From NCBI GenBank assembly GCA_036172665.1, contig CM069869.1, forward strand, positions 1,178,001 through 1,242,000: a stretch of 64,000 bases of DNA. Direction: 5' to 3'. Origin of the DNA: Prosopocoilus inquinatus. Lineage: Eukaryota > Arthropoda > Insecta > Coleoptera > Lucanidae. Positions 23,214 through 33,161 of this stretch are shown here, one piece after another. The stretch's first letter is position 1. Every line of letters starts with the position of its first letter. The notes under the pieces were generated by a model, which was given only the letters and a program-made list of their open reading frames with translations, had not been told where the DNA came from and searched no databases. A program made the translations under genes and the position numbers.

Positions 23214-25120
23214 TAACTAACGGTGAATGTTTATGGTAATTCCGTCCTCTGTTAATAATATTTAAACCCAAGAAAAACAACTTTATTTTTCCAAACATTA
23301 TTTTAACTGATCAGTTTTATGATATACCTACGCGAAGATATTGATGAATTCAATACAATTTATCAAACGTATTCAATGCTTATTTACTGTAAAATCAACG
23401 GTATAATATGTAACATCCTGTTGTAATACGATAAAATAAAGCCACTGGTATTTAGGAGGTTTCAAGGAGAACCCCTGATGCGATTATATTTCGGTACAAT
23501 ATAATAACATAAAATGTGACCCTAAATGTATAATGTTACGCTATATCCGACTAGACCTGAAACATGCCGTTAATTATATTAGGTTTCAGTAAAACTCCAC
23601 AGTCTAGTATTCTGCGCGGTATAACTAATTCATTAATTAGATTGGCTGCGTTCTTATTTATTAATTTATTTATTTTGATTTTGCATTGATATGCAAAGTT
23701 AATGATAATACAATGTAAATATAAGCAAAGAAAAACAAACAGAACGAACAACCTTCCGCATACCAAAAAGGGTATTAATAATTTTCAGCTAATGTTACAC
23801 TTTGTTTGAGACCTTGTTATCTTTGTACTTACTCACCACGATGTTCGAATTTGATTACATCCTCCCTATACAAATTTCATCATTTTTCCTTTAACTTTAT
23901 TAGGCTTCCCATATTGCAAGTGACGTTATCTGTATCGCGGTAAAAACGCCTTTATTTATCCCGCTTTATGAAATTTTCATGTCGCAGTAAAGTGAGTCCA
24001 TAAAAAGTTGAAATACGAGCCATAATTTTGCCGTTACTGCTTAAAATATTGTGGTGTTCTTTCGGAACGTTAAATTTTGCATACAGTGTGAGTGATATAG
24101 GTCATTTGTTGCCGTTTTTTTTTTGGCTCCCCTCGATATGCATGTGCCACTCCTTCTTCCCTATCGTACATACGTGACATGAGTAATGAAGTGATCAGTT
24201 TAAAATACGTTTTAACTAGGCTTGCGCTTTTCTAATTAATAGGTTTCTTGTTGCAGATGTGAGTTTTAAAAAATCACCCCATCTATAATAATTTACTGGT
24301 TTCAATTGCTCTGCTGCAACCGAGAGAAAACAGGTGGTGGCTTAAAACTAGCGTTCCATTTTTCACACGACATAATAATCCTGAAAATACGAGCGCGATT
24401 TCTTTTTGTGACATCGAATTCGAGTCTCGAGTATACGAAGAAGTGAAATAAGATGGATCGCATATCCAAGAAAGTTAGTCTGAAATCATCGCGGAATGTG
24501 TGCTCAGGTTACTTTCTCGAATGCTTTTTTACATATTTGAATTTCCATTTCTCTCGGAAAGCGTTTTGCATTATAAAACTTTTATTATCGGGGAAAACAC
24601 TATAAAGTTGAAAAGAAAATTATCTTCATTTTTATGTTATAGGTAAGTACATCACATGCTGCTCAATGCAAATCAATAAAACTAAATATGTTCTTCTAAA
24701 CTGGCAAGTATCGACTTCAAACTTTCGTTTTTTTTCTGTTCTATGCGCAAGACTATTTTAATCAATGTAGGAAAATACAGACAGATTTGTTACGGTGTAA
24801 AAACCGCCTTCAAGGAACGATCTGTATATTAGACTCGACTCGCATTTATTTCCGTTTTCGCAATATTAAAAAACCTCTTTTCTCTGTGTTTAAAAAAAGA
24901 CGATTCCTTTGTCGCACTCGGTTCTACGGAACTTTTTTTCTATGATCGCGCTTAGTCGTCACTGGCGAATTGCAAATAATCTCACGTTTTGCGTTTTGTT
25001 TTAAACGTTTGTTTGGGCTTTCGTTTCGAAATACTCCGGCCGTGAATTAGTGCAAAACTCTCGAAGCCTCGTCATTGCTTTGTGGCTTTAAATAAACAAT
25101 ATCGTTCGGAGGTTCTATTT
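23214..25120. other. No gene recognised
   Basis: AT-rich, apparently single-copy sequence. The cctaactaacggtga stretch at 23211-23225 has a relative at 48005-48017. Open frames at 23551-23766 (-) and 25082-25276 (+) have no recognised domain. Confidence 0.45.
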
Positions 25121-25129
25121 CTTTTGATG

Positions 25130-25775
25130 GGATTGCTTCATCTGTTGAAAGGATTTTGCAAGCGCATTTTTCTTTCTAGCTCGGAAGATTTGTGGCGAAA
25201 TTCTTATTCTACGCGGTTAAATACTATGATATTCCCGGCGCCGTCTGTGTTCTTTTTATTATATCAGTTTATGTGAACAACGGGCTAACATTTCGACGGT
25301 TAGTTTAATTGGTCTTTGATGTTACCGGCGCTTTCTTACGTCAGAGTGATACCCGTTGGTCCCCGCTTATGTCACGGTTAGTTTTAATTCGTGCAAACCC
25401 TCCTTTCGACCATTTGAGGGCACGGTTGGTTTCGTCTGATTAATTTGTGGGGCGCTTCGGCGGAGCGTTAGTCGTCTTAGTGAAGCCCATCTTTTTTTCT
25501 GGTTCGTAAGATTTGGAGCGAAATTATTATTCTGTGCGTTCAAACACTTATAAAGTTCCCGGCGCCGTCTGTCTTTCTCTTAGCGGAGCTGCACGTTTTT
25601 GGGATTTAACATTTCAACGGTTAATTTAATTGGCCTTTGATGTTACTGGCGTTCTCTTCCGTCAGATTGACACCCGTTGGCCCCCGCTTATGTCACGGTT
25701 AGTTTTGATTCGTGCAAGTATTTCTTTCGAACATTTGGGGGCGCGGTTGGTGTCGCCTTATTAATTTCTGGCGGG
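25130..25775 (+). repeat. About 322-bp tandem duplication, two diverged units
   Basis: The unit motif cggcgccgtctgt occurs at 25236 and 25560. Further paired motifs at the same spacing (about 321-324 bp) include tttaattgg.ctttgatgtta, acccgttgg.ccccgcttat and gtcacggttagtttt. The units differ by many substitutions, so the duplication is not recent. No open frame spans it. Confidence 0.8.
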
Positions 25776-26145
25776 CTTAGGCAGAGTGCAAGTCATTTTA
25801 GCGATATCCCCACCATCTGGTGGTGTTTGTGGAGGGCGCTGCCCCGTTTTCGCGTCGTGGCCGTCTTGACGGTCGGTCCACACTTTGATTACTTGGTTGG
25901 GAACCTTTGCGGAAGGCTCCCTCGTCGTACGACGTTTCGTCGGGTCTGACTTGATGCGAAAGGATCATTAAGCACGCTAAGAGATTTTCTCGAGCCTCGT
26001 CCAAGAAGTTCCGGACAGGCTTTCAGTCTCGGTTTTTATGAGTACCTTTCATTTTGGCTGCAAATAGTAATGTTATGTGACAATCCGTCTTGCTTTGAGC
26101 TTAGGCTCATTGGTTGGTTTATGTTGGACGACTTGCCTGCCTTCG

Positions 26146-26273
26146 ACCCTGTTTCACCATCACAGTTTACCTTTAAGCTCCGTTTTATTCCTATAGAAAC
26201 AATTATCCTTGCAATTGTTACCATGGGAATAAAGCGAAGTTTAAAGTTAATCTTTGATGGTGAAATCGGGCCT
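26146..26273. mobile_element. GGGCCGG-type MITE (copy 3, most diverged)
   Basis: Begins cctgtttcaccatcacag and ends gatggtgaaatcgggcctt. It has the same arm-centre-arm plan, with acaattatccttgcaattgt in the middle. Ends fit the other two copies with several changes. Confidence 0.7.
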
Positions 26274-26469
26274 TAGAGAGCGACCCTTTTTCGACATTCC
26301 GCAATTTAATTTTACGCTGAGACCGCTGGTGCTGTGGTGTCGACGTCTTCATACGCCTACGTGGGAAACAGCAGGATAATCTCCGAGGAAGAATCCTCAG
26401 GTGAGATTATTCACGATATCGATTGCGCTACGGTCTTCTGTCGAAAATTTCTATATGTGTATTCCTGTT

Positions 26470-26890
26470 GTTTTGGGCGCGTCACGCCAAACATTTATCT
26501 TGAAATGTAAGGTCCGTTCGATAAAGCTCAAAAATTTGGTTATGCAAGTGAACTGATGCGGCATGCCTTTACCTTGACTTAGCGGCTGGATTGAAATGCG
26601 ATGGCTTTCCTGATTGGCGTGGACCAGCGTCTTGAAAATTGTCACACTGCGCGAGTATAGCACATCCTTCAGCAAGCGTTCTCAGCGAAGTGATGTAAAG
26701 ACATGCGTTCTCGAGTAACTTGCAAAGTTAAATTAATAATAACCAGAAAATAAATAAATTAACGCAAGGTTCTGCAACCCACAAATAATTAAAGAATAAA
26801 AAGAAAGTAATGCTAATACTTTAAAGAATAGAAAGAAAATAATGCTAAATGAAAAATAACGCGAGGACGCGACAACGTTGTTTTGGACGC
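26470..26890 (+). repeat. Family S dispersed repeat (copy 1)
   Basis: Shared with the inverted sequence at about 51490-52060: ttcgataaagctcaaaaatt, gcaagtgaact, gcggcatgcc, ttaccttgactt, cttgaaaattgtc and aacgcgaggacgcgacaac appear in matching order on opposite strands. A palindromic motif of the form ttgggcg...cgccaa recurs at about 26472 and 26930 and degenerates near 26883. It looks like part of a retroelement LTR or leader, but no coding domain supports this. Confidence 0.65.
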
Positions 26891-26899
26891 TTCATGCCA

Positions 26900-28640
26900 T
26901 TTGTGTTATCAGATATTTCTTGTTGAATTGGGCGTTTCGCGCCAACAGTATATTACATGAGTTTCAAATTTTAATTTTTACCTGCTGCGTTTACGATATA
27001 ATTAATAATGATGCATTAATTGAATCTTTTTGTTGGTAAATTTTCGTGTAAAGTTTTGTTTATTGTCTTAGTACACGACACACTTGGTGGCGTTAAGCCC
27101 GTCACACATTTGGCGATTGCTTTACGACCTTAAACTATTGTCGCATAATTTTAAGTCATTTTTTTAGTTCCGTTTCCTGGATCCTCCACTCGTCTCTGAT
27201 TAAGATTAGATGGCGCTCATTTTTGTCGCGTTAATTAACACCCACACCCGTCACGATAGAAGCTGCGGGCTGTGCTGTACCTTAATTTCCTCAACACAAA
27301 TCTTGAACTTATCGAGGTAGGTAGCAAATTACTTGATTTATGTTTTGCTCCAACATTTATCTCGTGTCTTGGTGTCTTCAGAAGCTCAATGTTCGTTGGA
27401 AGAGGAAAACCTAAACGGGTGGACGTGAGAGGTGGATGCGCTTTGGCATTATTGCGGGAACTCGGTGGCCTTGAGGTGTTTCCGCTGTGGATTTGTTGAA
27501 GGCGGCTTCTCATGGAGTTTAGTTAACTGTGCTGGACGATTAGGAGTATTGACGTTGCCTTGGGGTTGCTGAGATGTCCCGATCTCCTTTGGCGAGGAGA
27601 CGTTGGCAGAATTTACGGCGACAATGTGATCCTTCCTGGAGCGCTGGGGTAGACGTTGAGTCTGGGGGTGACTGTGGCGACGATGTCCGTTGTTCGATGT
27701 AGGACGACGCGATCTCTTCTAGCGAATCGTTTTACCGTTGAATGTCTAGGGGCGACGGCGGCGACGTCCATTGTTTATGGAGACGGCATGGCCACTTGAC
27801 GGTAAATTGAATTAACGATTAAACTTTCGAATTCTCCTCGGATTACTGGTACTGGCTTATTTGCAAACGCACACAAAAGATTGCTTGCATAACTAGGTCA
27901 CCTTATAACTTTGAAATAATAACACTGACGATGCGGAATGATTGCAACACTCGCATACAATTCGTCCTAGTTTCATCACCCGCACGACGGTTTCACTGAA
28001 TTTTTTTTTTTTGGAATTTCGTAAATGGAATGTGCTTACGCACTGATTACGCATGCATAGCTTAAGTGTGCTAATTTTTTTTTTTAATTGCTCTATTAGA
28101 CATGTACAACATTCATTCATAAAAAAAATCTGCATTTGCATTTCTTTTACTTTACGCCTTTAGGGTATTCACCGGAAAGGCATCGAACTTTAAGGCTAGG
28201 TAAAATCGAACTTAACGGAGAATTATTAGCCAGTCAGGAAAAAGAAACGTCAAGGGTCCTCCTTTGTAATGGAAATTTATACGTGAGGCTTACTTTTGCG
28301 GCCGGCCCTCCTCGAAACCCGCTCTGAAATAAGAGAAACCTAATATCCGACGCGTCAATTTAAAAAAAAAAAACGAGTGGAAGTTAAGCGTGCGCGGATT
28401 CCAACAGATAAATCGTGTGGACCTCAGCAGGATGAAGATGACGGCGTTAAGTTGGATCACGCAGCTTTTATTAACTGGATAGGTTCATCAGAGGATAGGA
28501 ATTAATTTGAATCCATAAACAATTTTACGGGATTAATAAAATAATAATAATAAACGTGCCTGGCTGCTGTATAATTGGTATAATAAAAATCTGAATTTAT
28601 TTTCGCAAATATTGATAAATCATTAGATTTTTTTTTACTC
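26900..28640. other. No gene recognised; GC-richer block
   Basis: A GC-richer block at about 27240-27800 contains imperfectly repeated ggcgacg.tgtcc-type phrases but no domain I recognise in any frame. The rest is AT-rich. Open frames at 27235-27513 (-), 27272-27499 (+), 27893-28141 (-) and 28136-28327 (+) look like chance. Confidence 0.4.
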
Positions 28641-29409
28641 TACATGAATATTATACTATAGCGATACATTTCAAAAACTATACGAAAATTTAAGAATCAT
28701 TACACAAGAATATGTTTTGGCAATATTATCAACACCAACATTAGTTAAAAATTCATACAGAATTAAGGAAAACGTATGATGATCAATGCGCGGACGAAAA
28801 CCTTTACCTTGGGTTATCGCTCACGTAAAATATGCCATAATTCAATCTTTCAAGATCCGTAAAACAAATTACTAAAATTACAAATCATTACCCAGAGCTG
28901 TTGCAAGTACCACAACGAAGGACTGGCAGTACTCAGTACCTAGTACCCAGAAGTTTTTGTTTGAAATTCAGTACCAGTACTTGTAGGAAGTACTTAGAGT
29001 TTCAAGTATTTTACCGAAAATAGAGAAATTCCAGTACCAGCATCAAGTATCTACTCTTTACAGTACTTTATAATATTTGCACAACTTTAACGTACTTACA
29101 GTATTTTATGGTATTGAAACTAGCAGGTTTATTAATAGAATTTTGGCTAATAATGGTAGTCATAATATTCAAATCGCTGTTTGCTTGATTATTTCGTACA
29201 TTTGTGAATTGTGTTACGTAATTGGATAGAATAAGTTAAAACGATACTTGATCTTGAGCCCAAGAGACAGTAAATTGACGCAGGCCGGTAGAATTCCTAG
29301 TAAATAAATTGTTTTGCTTATTAAATCATGTTTTTAACTTTACCTGAAGATGAATAGTTAAGGTAAAAAACAGTTCAATCAGAAAAGAAGCTTTTAACGT
29401 AAATCATAA

Positions 29410-29580
29410 AAAGATATGAAACAAATAAAAACACTTTAGAAAACGAGCTACAAATGTAATTTATTAACTTACTTGACATTTCGCAAATATGATTGCGTAA
29501 ACGTCGAAAATTGCGGAAAGGTCAAATTACATTTTTAGCTCGTTTTCTAAAGTGTTTTTATTTGTTTCGTATCTTTTTGC
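29410..29580. repeat. Inverted repeat, about 55-nt arms with 60-nt spacer
   Basis: The left arm (about 29407-29463, with aaacaaataaaaacactttag) and the right arm (about 29523-29578, with ctaaagtgtttttatttgtt) are reverse complements with a few mismatches. The spacer contains facing cgcaa / ttgcg motifs. It lies inside the hAT-like element. Confidence 0.85.
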
Positions 29581-29741
29581 AATTTTTATGAGCAAGAACT
29601 ATACGAAAAGTAAATCATAAAATTAATGTATCAGACTGGATGTCTATCGTTTCATACACAACTTATTTTAAAACAATATTTCTTATTATTATGGTATAGT
29701 ACTGTCCATCAGCTTTAATTAATGTCTTTATTTATAAGTAA

Positions 29742-29848
29742 CAAGTTTTTTTAATCTCCGGACAGAAATATATTTGGAAAAACGCAACGTTTCGCTATCG
29801 ATTAATAGCTTCGTCAGGAGAGAAAAAAATAAGCTTTGTCAGGAGTGA
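29742..29848 (-). repeat. Family Y (Penelope-like) fragment, single orientation
   Basis: Shares gtttttttaatctc, ccggacagaaa, caacgtttcgctat and atagcttcgtcaggag with the fold-back copies at 38211-38387 and 49723-49890. Read on the minus strand, a ctgacga...gaaac hairpin resembles a hammerhead core but has an extra A and no matching cleavage arm. Confidence 0.65.
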
Positions 29849-30288
29849 ACTGGAAATATTTTATTGCACTCCAAGTTTCTGGAGGTACTGCAGCTAACTT
29901 TAAGTACATTTCCAAGTATGCAGTATTACTTATTACAGATAATATACCAGACAGTACCCAGTATCAGTACTTTGTGAGTGGTACTTAAAATTCAAGGACA
30001 AGTAACGTTAATCCAAAGGTACTGGAAGTAAAGTACTTCAATTACTAAACTTAATCAGTACTTTACTTGCAGTAAAACTTTATAATCAGTACCGCAGCTC
30101 TGTCATTACCATTTAATTAAAACGTATCAAACATCTTGCCATCCGCAACTAAAATCTCGCAATTTGGTGTTATTAGAAGCTCGTCAAATCGACCGCTTCA
30201 ATAGTCAACGGCTTGCAGCGTGAACGATGCGACGCTGCAGGTGAGCGATAACCCAAAGTAAATTTTCGTCCGCGCATTTGATGATGAT

Positions 30289-30511
30289 CAGGGAAAAGAA
30301 TTCAGGCCACTTAGTGTTGGATGCTTTTTACGTTGAATGTACTCTTTGCTTTGCGACTCTGACACATCGAATTGTTATTGATAAGTAGGAGGGGAAGGAG
30401 TGCAATGCGAGCGTTTTTATTTGGCAGAGATTGTTGTGGGCGGAGCTAATACAGTCCGAGTACTAAATTTTGTATTGTTCGTGGAACAAGTGGCCCGAAT
30501 TCTTTTCCCTG
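30289..30511. mobile_element. 223-bp hAT-like MITE, TIR CAGGGAAAAGAATTC
   Basis: The left end CAGGGAAAAGAATTCAGGCC is mirrored by GGCCCGAATTCTTTTCCCTG. ATGATGAT flanks both sides (30281-30288, 30512-30519). CAGGG ends and an 8-bp duplication are classic hAT features. No open frame. It sits directly against the right target duplication of the neighbouring TIR element. Confidence 0.85.
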
Positions 30512-31030
30512 ATGATGATGTAACAGTTATTTTAGCAGCTCTTAAATCATTAGATCAACGTGTAGACCAGTGAGACAGTTTACTAATTCCAATCATAACA
30601 TCTAAATTTGACTTTTTAATGAAACGCGAATGGGAATCTATTTCGAATTCAACATTACCTAGTATTGAACAATTAAAAAGGTTTTTAGAGAAGAGGTATC
30701 TTGTGTTAGAATCATTAAACTCAAATCGATCAGCTAAAACAATATTTCTTGGTAATATTAAGAATAATACTTCACAGTAAAACTATGATTTAAATAAAGT
30801 TTAATCATTATGTTATACATCAAATAATCCACTAAATTGTTTTAATTGCGTATTAATACCAAGACTTATTAAAATTAAGCTTTGCTGACAGAGTAGAATC
30901 AAAAGTCTAAAAGTTATGTTCCAATTGTTTTCGTAACAATCATTCTGTATGACAAAATAAAAGTAATTCCAATTGTCGTCTTTTTAATGAACAAGATTAA
31001 AAAGCTTTGTACTGACAATTTTAATTTGTA
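30512..31030 (+). pseudogene. BEL/Pao gag C-terminal remnant
   Basis: A plus-strand frame with an in-frame stop reads through short gag-like motifs (AALKSLDQRVD, then SKFDFLMKREWE and QLKRFLEKRYL), which match the helical gag region common to BEL/Pao elements. A cysteine/histidine-poor degenerate stretch follows where a zinc knuckle would be expected. Frame changes and stops after about 30780 show it is inactive. Confidence 0.6.
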
Positions 31031-31255
31031 ATGAACGTCTATACATACAGTTTATTACACGAGAATTATTCAAGTAAGCGTTCTTTTACTGCTTACATAA
31101 AAAATGAAACAAAAACACATACTTTGCTATCAACAGCTCAGATTTTAGTAAAAAAAAATAATTCAAATAATTGTATTAAATGCCGAGCATTGTTAGAAGA
31201 AGGATCTCAGTTAAGTTTCAGTAGATATTTTAGGATTAAAAAGGAGAACAGTTGA
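31031..31255 (+). pseudogene. BEL/Pao aspartic protease remnant
   Basis: A 74-codon frame. The segment LLSTAQILV followed about 15 residues later by CRALLEEGSQLSF matches the retropepsin start of BEL/Pao polyproteins, where the family has a D-S/T-G active site in the position of this EEG. The catalytic aspartate is therefore lost. It follows the gag remnant directly, as in the family. The LINE fragment begins just downstream. Confidence 0.65.
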
Positions 31256-31303
31256 TTGTTCAATCATAGGTATCAACAACAGCACAACAACAACAACAGA
31301 AAT

Positions 31304-31714
31304 ATGGAATCCGTGGAGTTGTTAAAACGTGGTTCGCTTCTTTCTTGCAAGGTAGAGCCCAATACGTCGAACTATTTTACGGTTCTAACTGTGTGCGTAA
31401 AAAACGCGTATCAGAGAAATTGGATACCCAACTGGGTGTACCGCAGGGTTCCGTATTGGGCCCTACGCTGTTTCTTATTTATGTAAATAACCTTCCAACT
31501 TATTTGAGCGGGCATTTTTCGATAATGTATGCGGACGATACCTCCGTACTTATTAATACTAAAGACAGTGATGTTGTGTTAGAAAAAACTTCAACTATGG
31601 TCTATTCAAAATAGACTCTATCTGAATGCTACTACTGAAACTAGTTATATGCGTTTTCATCAAAAAGTAAACAAAAAGGACATGAACTTAGATATCGCTA
31701 TCAATAATAATAAG
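31304..31714 (+). pseudogene. LINE reverse transcriptase palm fragment
   Basis: Reads through YGIRGVVKTW, motif B GVPQGSVLGPTLF and motif C MYADDTSVLI of a Jockey/CR1-type reverse transcriptase. A stop at about 31612 and a frame change follow. It ends at an aataataataag that is duplicated beyond the retrozyme insertion. The following fragment continues in frame from the second copy of that 12-mer, so the insertion entered an already existing LINE copy. Confidence 0.8.
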
Positions 31715-31754
31715 AAAAATTTTGTGCAAATCGCTTTTGATTGCAGTGAGAACC

Positions 31755-31819
31755 TCGAGCAGCCTCTGGACAGCTGTTTCAGCCCTGCTTGGGGCTTCTT
31801 CAGCAGAAACGTAGCTCGA
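31755..31819 (-). ncRNA. Hammerhead ribozyme (type I), retrozyme copy 1, inverted half
   Basis: On the minus strand the order is: outer stem I TCGAGC, inner stem I TCTG, core CTGAAGA, stem II AGCCC/GGGCT with a 6-nt loop, core GAAA, stem III ACA/TGT with a 2-nt loop, cleavage triplet GTC, then CAGA and GCTCGA closing stem I. All invariant core positions are present. Predicted cleavage falls between 31769 and 31768 (minus-strand direction). Confidence 0.9.
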
Positions 31820-32189
31820 CATTCCCACTGCAGACCAAAAACGACTTGCCCAATTTATTCGCAAATGCGATGTAAGAATGATGAACATATAAAATAGCGA
31901 CATCTTACTATCGCTTTTTGATCTAACATTGCAGTAGGATAGACAAATTGAAGCAGGATTTGCTCCTAATGAGTCCCCCATGCAAGGCGGCCATGCTTGC
32001 TGTCAAAGCATAATGAAAGATTTTAGAAAAATTTTGTGCAAATCGCTTTTGATTGCTTCAATTTGTCTATCCTACTGCAATGTTAGGTCAAAAAGCGATA
32101 GTAAGATGTCGCTATTTTATATGTTCATCATTCTTACATCGCATTTGCGAATAAATTGGGCAAGTCGTTTTTGGTCTGCAGTGGGAATG

Positions 32190-32254
32190 TCGAGCTACGT
32201 TTCTGCTGAAGAAGCCTCAAGCAGGGCTGAAACAGCTGTCCAGAGGCTGCTCGA
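32190..32254 (+). ncRNA. Hammerhead ribozyme (type I), retrozyme copy 1, direct half
   Basis: Outer stem I TCGAGC (32190-32195) pairs with GCTCGA (32249-32254), and inner stem I TCTG (32202-32205) pairs with CAGA (32241-32244). Core CTGAAGA lies at 32206-32212. Stem II is AGCC/GGCT (32213-32216, 32225-32228). Core GAAA is at 32229-32232. Stem III is three pairs with a GC loop. The cleavage triplet GTC ends at 32240. All core residues are canonical. The internal loop in stem I could supply the tertiary contact with loop II seen in natural hammerheads. Confidence 0.92.
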
Positions 32255-32449
32255 GGTTCTCACTGCAATCAAAAGCGATTTGCACAAAATTTTTCTAAAA
32301 TCTTTCATTATGCTTTGACAGCAAGCATGGCCGCCTTGCATGGGGGACTCATTAGGAGCAAATCCCGCTTCAATTTGTCTATCCTACTGCAATGTTAGGT
32401 CAAAAAGCGATAGTAAGATGTCGCTATTTTATATGTTAATAATAATAAG

Positions 32450-33060
32450 CTTGCCAGATTTGAAGCCGTGAAATTTTTGGGCATAGTTATTGACCAAAAC
32501 CTGTCATAGGAAGCGCATTGTAACAATCTTATATCTAAAATAAATTCCTTAATATGCCAACTAAAAATTATGAAATCAGTCTTACATATAGATGCAATCA
32601 TGCGGTTTTATTACACTCAAATCGAAAACAGGTTAGCATACGGAATTTTTTTCTGGAGTTCTTCTTCTCGATTTAAAAATGTTTTCATTGCTCAAAAAAG
32701 AGCGATTAGAGTGATAGCAGAATATCATGTAGAGTCTATTTCGAACAATACAGAATATTAACTTTGTATGTGGATTGTATGCCTTCAAACTTCTGGGGTA
32801 TATTTTTCTGAACCAAAACAAGTTTACATGCTTATAACACCAGGCATAAGGAAGACTTCAACATTACAATTCACAAATCTGCCTGTTTTAACAACAGTAT
32901 TATGGTCCAGGGTTTCAGGATATATAATTCATTACCAGAAGACATAAAAAATATTAAATCTGTAACGTTTTTTAAAAAACATGTCAAGTCAGTTTTGATT
33001 GATATGTGTCCATACAGCTTAGACGAAATTTGTTTTGTAAATATGTAAACTTATTAACTG
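32450..33060 (+). pseudogene. LINE reverse transcriptase C-terminal fragment
   Basis: Continues the LINE after the retrozyme: FEAVKFLGIVIDQNLS, then RLAYGIFFW and FIAQKRAIRVIAEY, which match the C-terminal region of the LINE at 18.8-20.1 kb. In-frame stops at about 32507 and 32761 and later frame changes make it non-functional. Confidence 0.75.
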
Positions 33061-33161
33061 TTCACTGGTACTTGAATTTTTAATATGTATCATTTTACTG
33101 TTTTGTCTATTTGTATAGTATTAAACTGACGGTATTTTTTGGTTTGCAACTAATTATTTTA

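Larger units (their letters stand above)
28893..30102. mobile_element. 1.2-kb non-autonomous hAT-like element, TIR CAGAGCTG
   Basis: The left end CAGAGCTGTTGCAAGTAC and the right end GTACCGCAGCTCTG form inverted ends. A perfect 8-bp duplication TCATTACC flanks them (28885-28892 and 30103-30110), as expected of hAT transposition. Both ends are dense in agtacc/gtact motifs, possibly subterminal transposase-binding sites. The middle (about 29400-29850) holds an inverted repeat and a Penelope-like family Y fragment. No transposase frame. Confidence 0.85.
28784..30280. mobile_element. TIR element (CAATGCGCGG ends) containing a hAT-like element
   Basis: The left end CAATGCGCGGACGAAAA is mirrored by TTTTCGTCCGCGCATTTG, and inner arms gggttatcgctcac / gtgagcgataaccc extend the match to about 45 nt. 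ATGATGAT lies directly outside both ends (28776-28783, 30281-30288), an 8-bp duplication of hAT type. Subtracting the nested 28893-30102 element and its duplication leaves a non-coding element of about 280 bp. Confidence 0.75.
31715..32437. mobile_element. Retrozyme (family X) copy 1, head-to-head form, 12-bp TSD
   Basis: The 723-bp insertion is flanked by a perfect 12-bp duplication AATAATAATAAG (31703-31714, 32438-32449). The right part (32057-32437) is just over one 312-bp tandem unit: the phrase ttcaatttgtctatcc recurs at 32057 and 32369. The left part (31715-32054) is the same unit in the opposite orientation. Each half carries a complete hammerhead ribozyme. No protein is needed or found. 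Tandem small units, hammerheads with a very short stem III and 11-12 bp duplications are the hallmarks of animal retrozymes. The inverted half fits twin priming by a LINE-type reverse transcriptase. Confidence 0.85.

Noticed and set aside
29783..29820. Hammerhead-like motif in family Y (minus strand), also at 38254-38300 and 49806-49842
   Set aside because: Core-like CTGACGA and GAAAC are present, but with an extra A before stem II and no matching stem I at a GTC site; the 38.3-kb copy also has a core mutation. Kept only as a family marker.
31980..32318. 112-codon plus frame, and matching frames at 31688-31981 (-) and 33159-33362 (-), with an apparently conserved SSYVSA..SRAETAVQRLL phrase
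   Set aside because: The conserved part is exactly the hammerhead ribozyme and its stems. Conservation follows RNA pairing, and the frame is not maintained outside it.
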